Assembly (NCBI GenBank): GCA_937863215.1
Contig: CALMFQ010000437.1
Span: forward strand, 1 to 14,508
Length of the DNA stretch: 14,508 nt
Direction of reading: 5' to 3'
From: an uncultured Pseudomonadota bacterium
GTDB lineage: Bacteria; Pseudomonadota; Gammaproteobacteria; Burkholderiales; SCOH01
Shown here: one piece after another, positions 14,415 to 14,508 of the stretch
Layout: each line of letters opens with the position of its first letter
How positions within the stretch are numbered: the first letter of the stretch is position 1
Program-made: the position numbers and the translations under genes
Notes under the pieces: generated by a model
Told to the model about the DNA's origin: nothing
Database searches by the model: none
The model's input: the letters and a program-made list of their open reading frames with translations, nothing else

Positions 14415-14508
14415 AAGCAGAAGTCAAAAAACGCTTGTGCAGTGAGCTAAAACTCCCCCTGTTTTCTGGTGAAGTAGTCTTTAAAAAGGCTTGGGAGCGA
14501 CTGTTGAG
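14360..14508 (+). pseudogene. Displaced C-terminal part of the cargo gene, runs off the window
   Basis: From 14360 this frame reads LGYEPLALPKWRQNQPGVKA, then a basic helix (EVKKRLCSELK) and FKKAWERLL, and stays open to the window edge. A short C-terminal module of the type LGY-x-P-x-x-LPK ... G-x-K ... FxKAWERL is, as I recall, common at the end of uncharacterised proteins in proteobacterial islands. It follows INEISA of the preceding frame naturally if one base (for example a third C in GCC at 14358-14360) is restored. There is no ribosome site or start codon of its own, so it is not a separate gene. Confidence 0.65.

Overview
The window looks like chromosomal DNA of a G+C-rich betaproteobacterium, probably of the Neisseriales/Chromobacteriaceae type. 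This rests on protein resemblance and on the cluster proA - nadD - rsfS - rlmH - maf - rng next to a pilS/pilR pair. I could run no database search, so the taxon is an inference. A genomic island begins at about 11.0 kb.

Region 1 (82-7438, all minus strand) is a housekeeping block, transcribed right to left. The order is proA (proline synthesis), a DUF2804-like protein, a DUF445 membrane protein, nadD (NAD synthesis), rsfS (ribosome silencing), rlmH (23S rRNA methylation), maf (dTTP/UTP pyrophosphatase) and rng (RNase G). The last five genes are packed with gaps of 16 bp or less or with overlaps, as in an operon. nadD has a perfect -10 box six bases before its ATG. proA overlaps the DUF2804 gene. 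A hairpin then separates that pair from the DUF445 gene, which seems to have its own promoter.

Region 2 (7547-10524, plus strand) is diverged from proA. It encodes PilS, a six-helix membrane histidine kinase, and PilR, a sigma-54-dependent response regulator. Their stop and start codons overlap. In characterised relatives the pair controls type IV pilin transcription; no pilin gene lies in this window.

Region 3 (10525-10975) has no convincing gene. It ends with a strong minus-strand terminator that belonged to an initiator tRNA gene.

Region 4 (about 10976-14508) is the start of an integrated island. The 3' part of a tRNA-fMet gene (minus strand) is joined to foreign sequence at the anticodon arm. 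Beyond it come repeats of the sort expected at an integrase-bound att arm, three phased 9-bp repeats just before the integrase gene, and a P4-type tyrosine integrase. Next is a HigB2-like toxin with an XRE antitoxin, preceded by a 15-bp palindrome that is a good operator candidate. An orphan HigA-type antitoxin follows, broken by one extra base. Last are a foldable 13550-13614 stretch and an unrecognised cargo gene, whose C-terminal part has slipped out of frame by one base and runs off the window. The far end of the island, which should carry the rebuilt intact tRNA-fMet, lies outside.

I found no clear new defence or biosynthetic system. The least explained parts are the cargo protein, the structured RNA-like stretch before it, and the repeat array at the integrase promoter.
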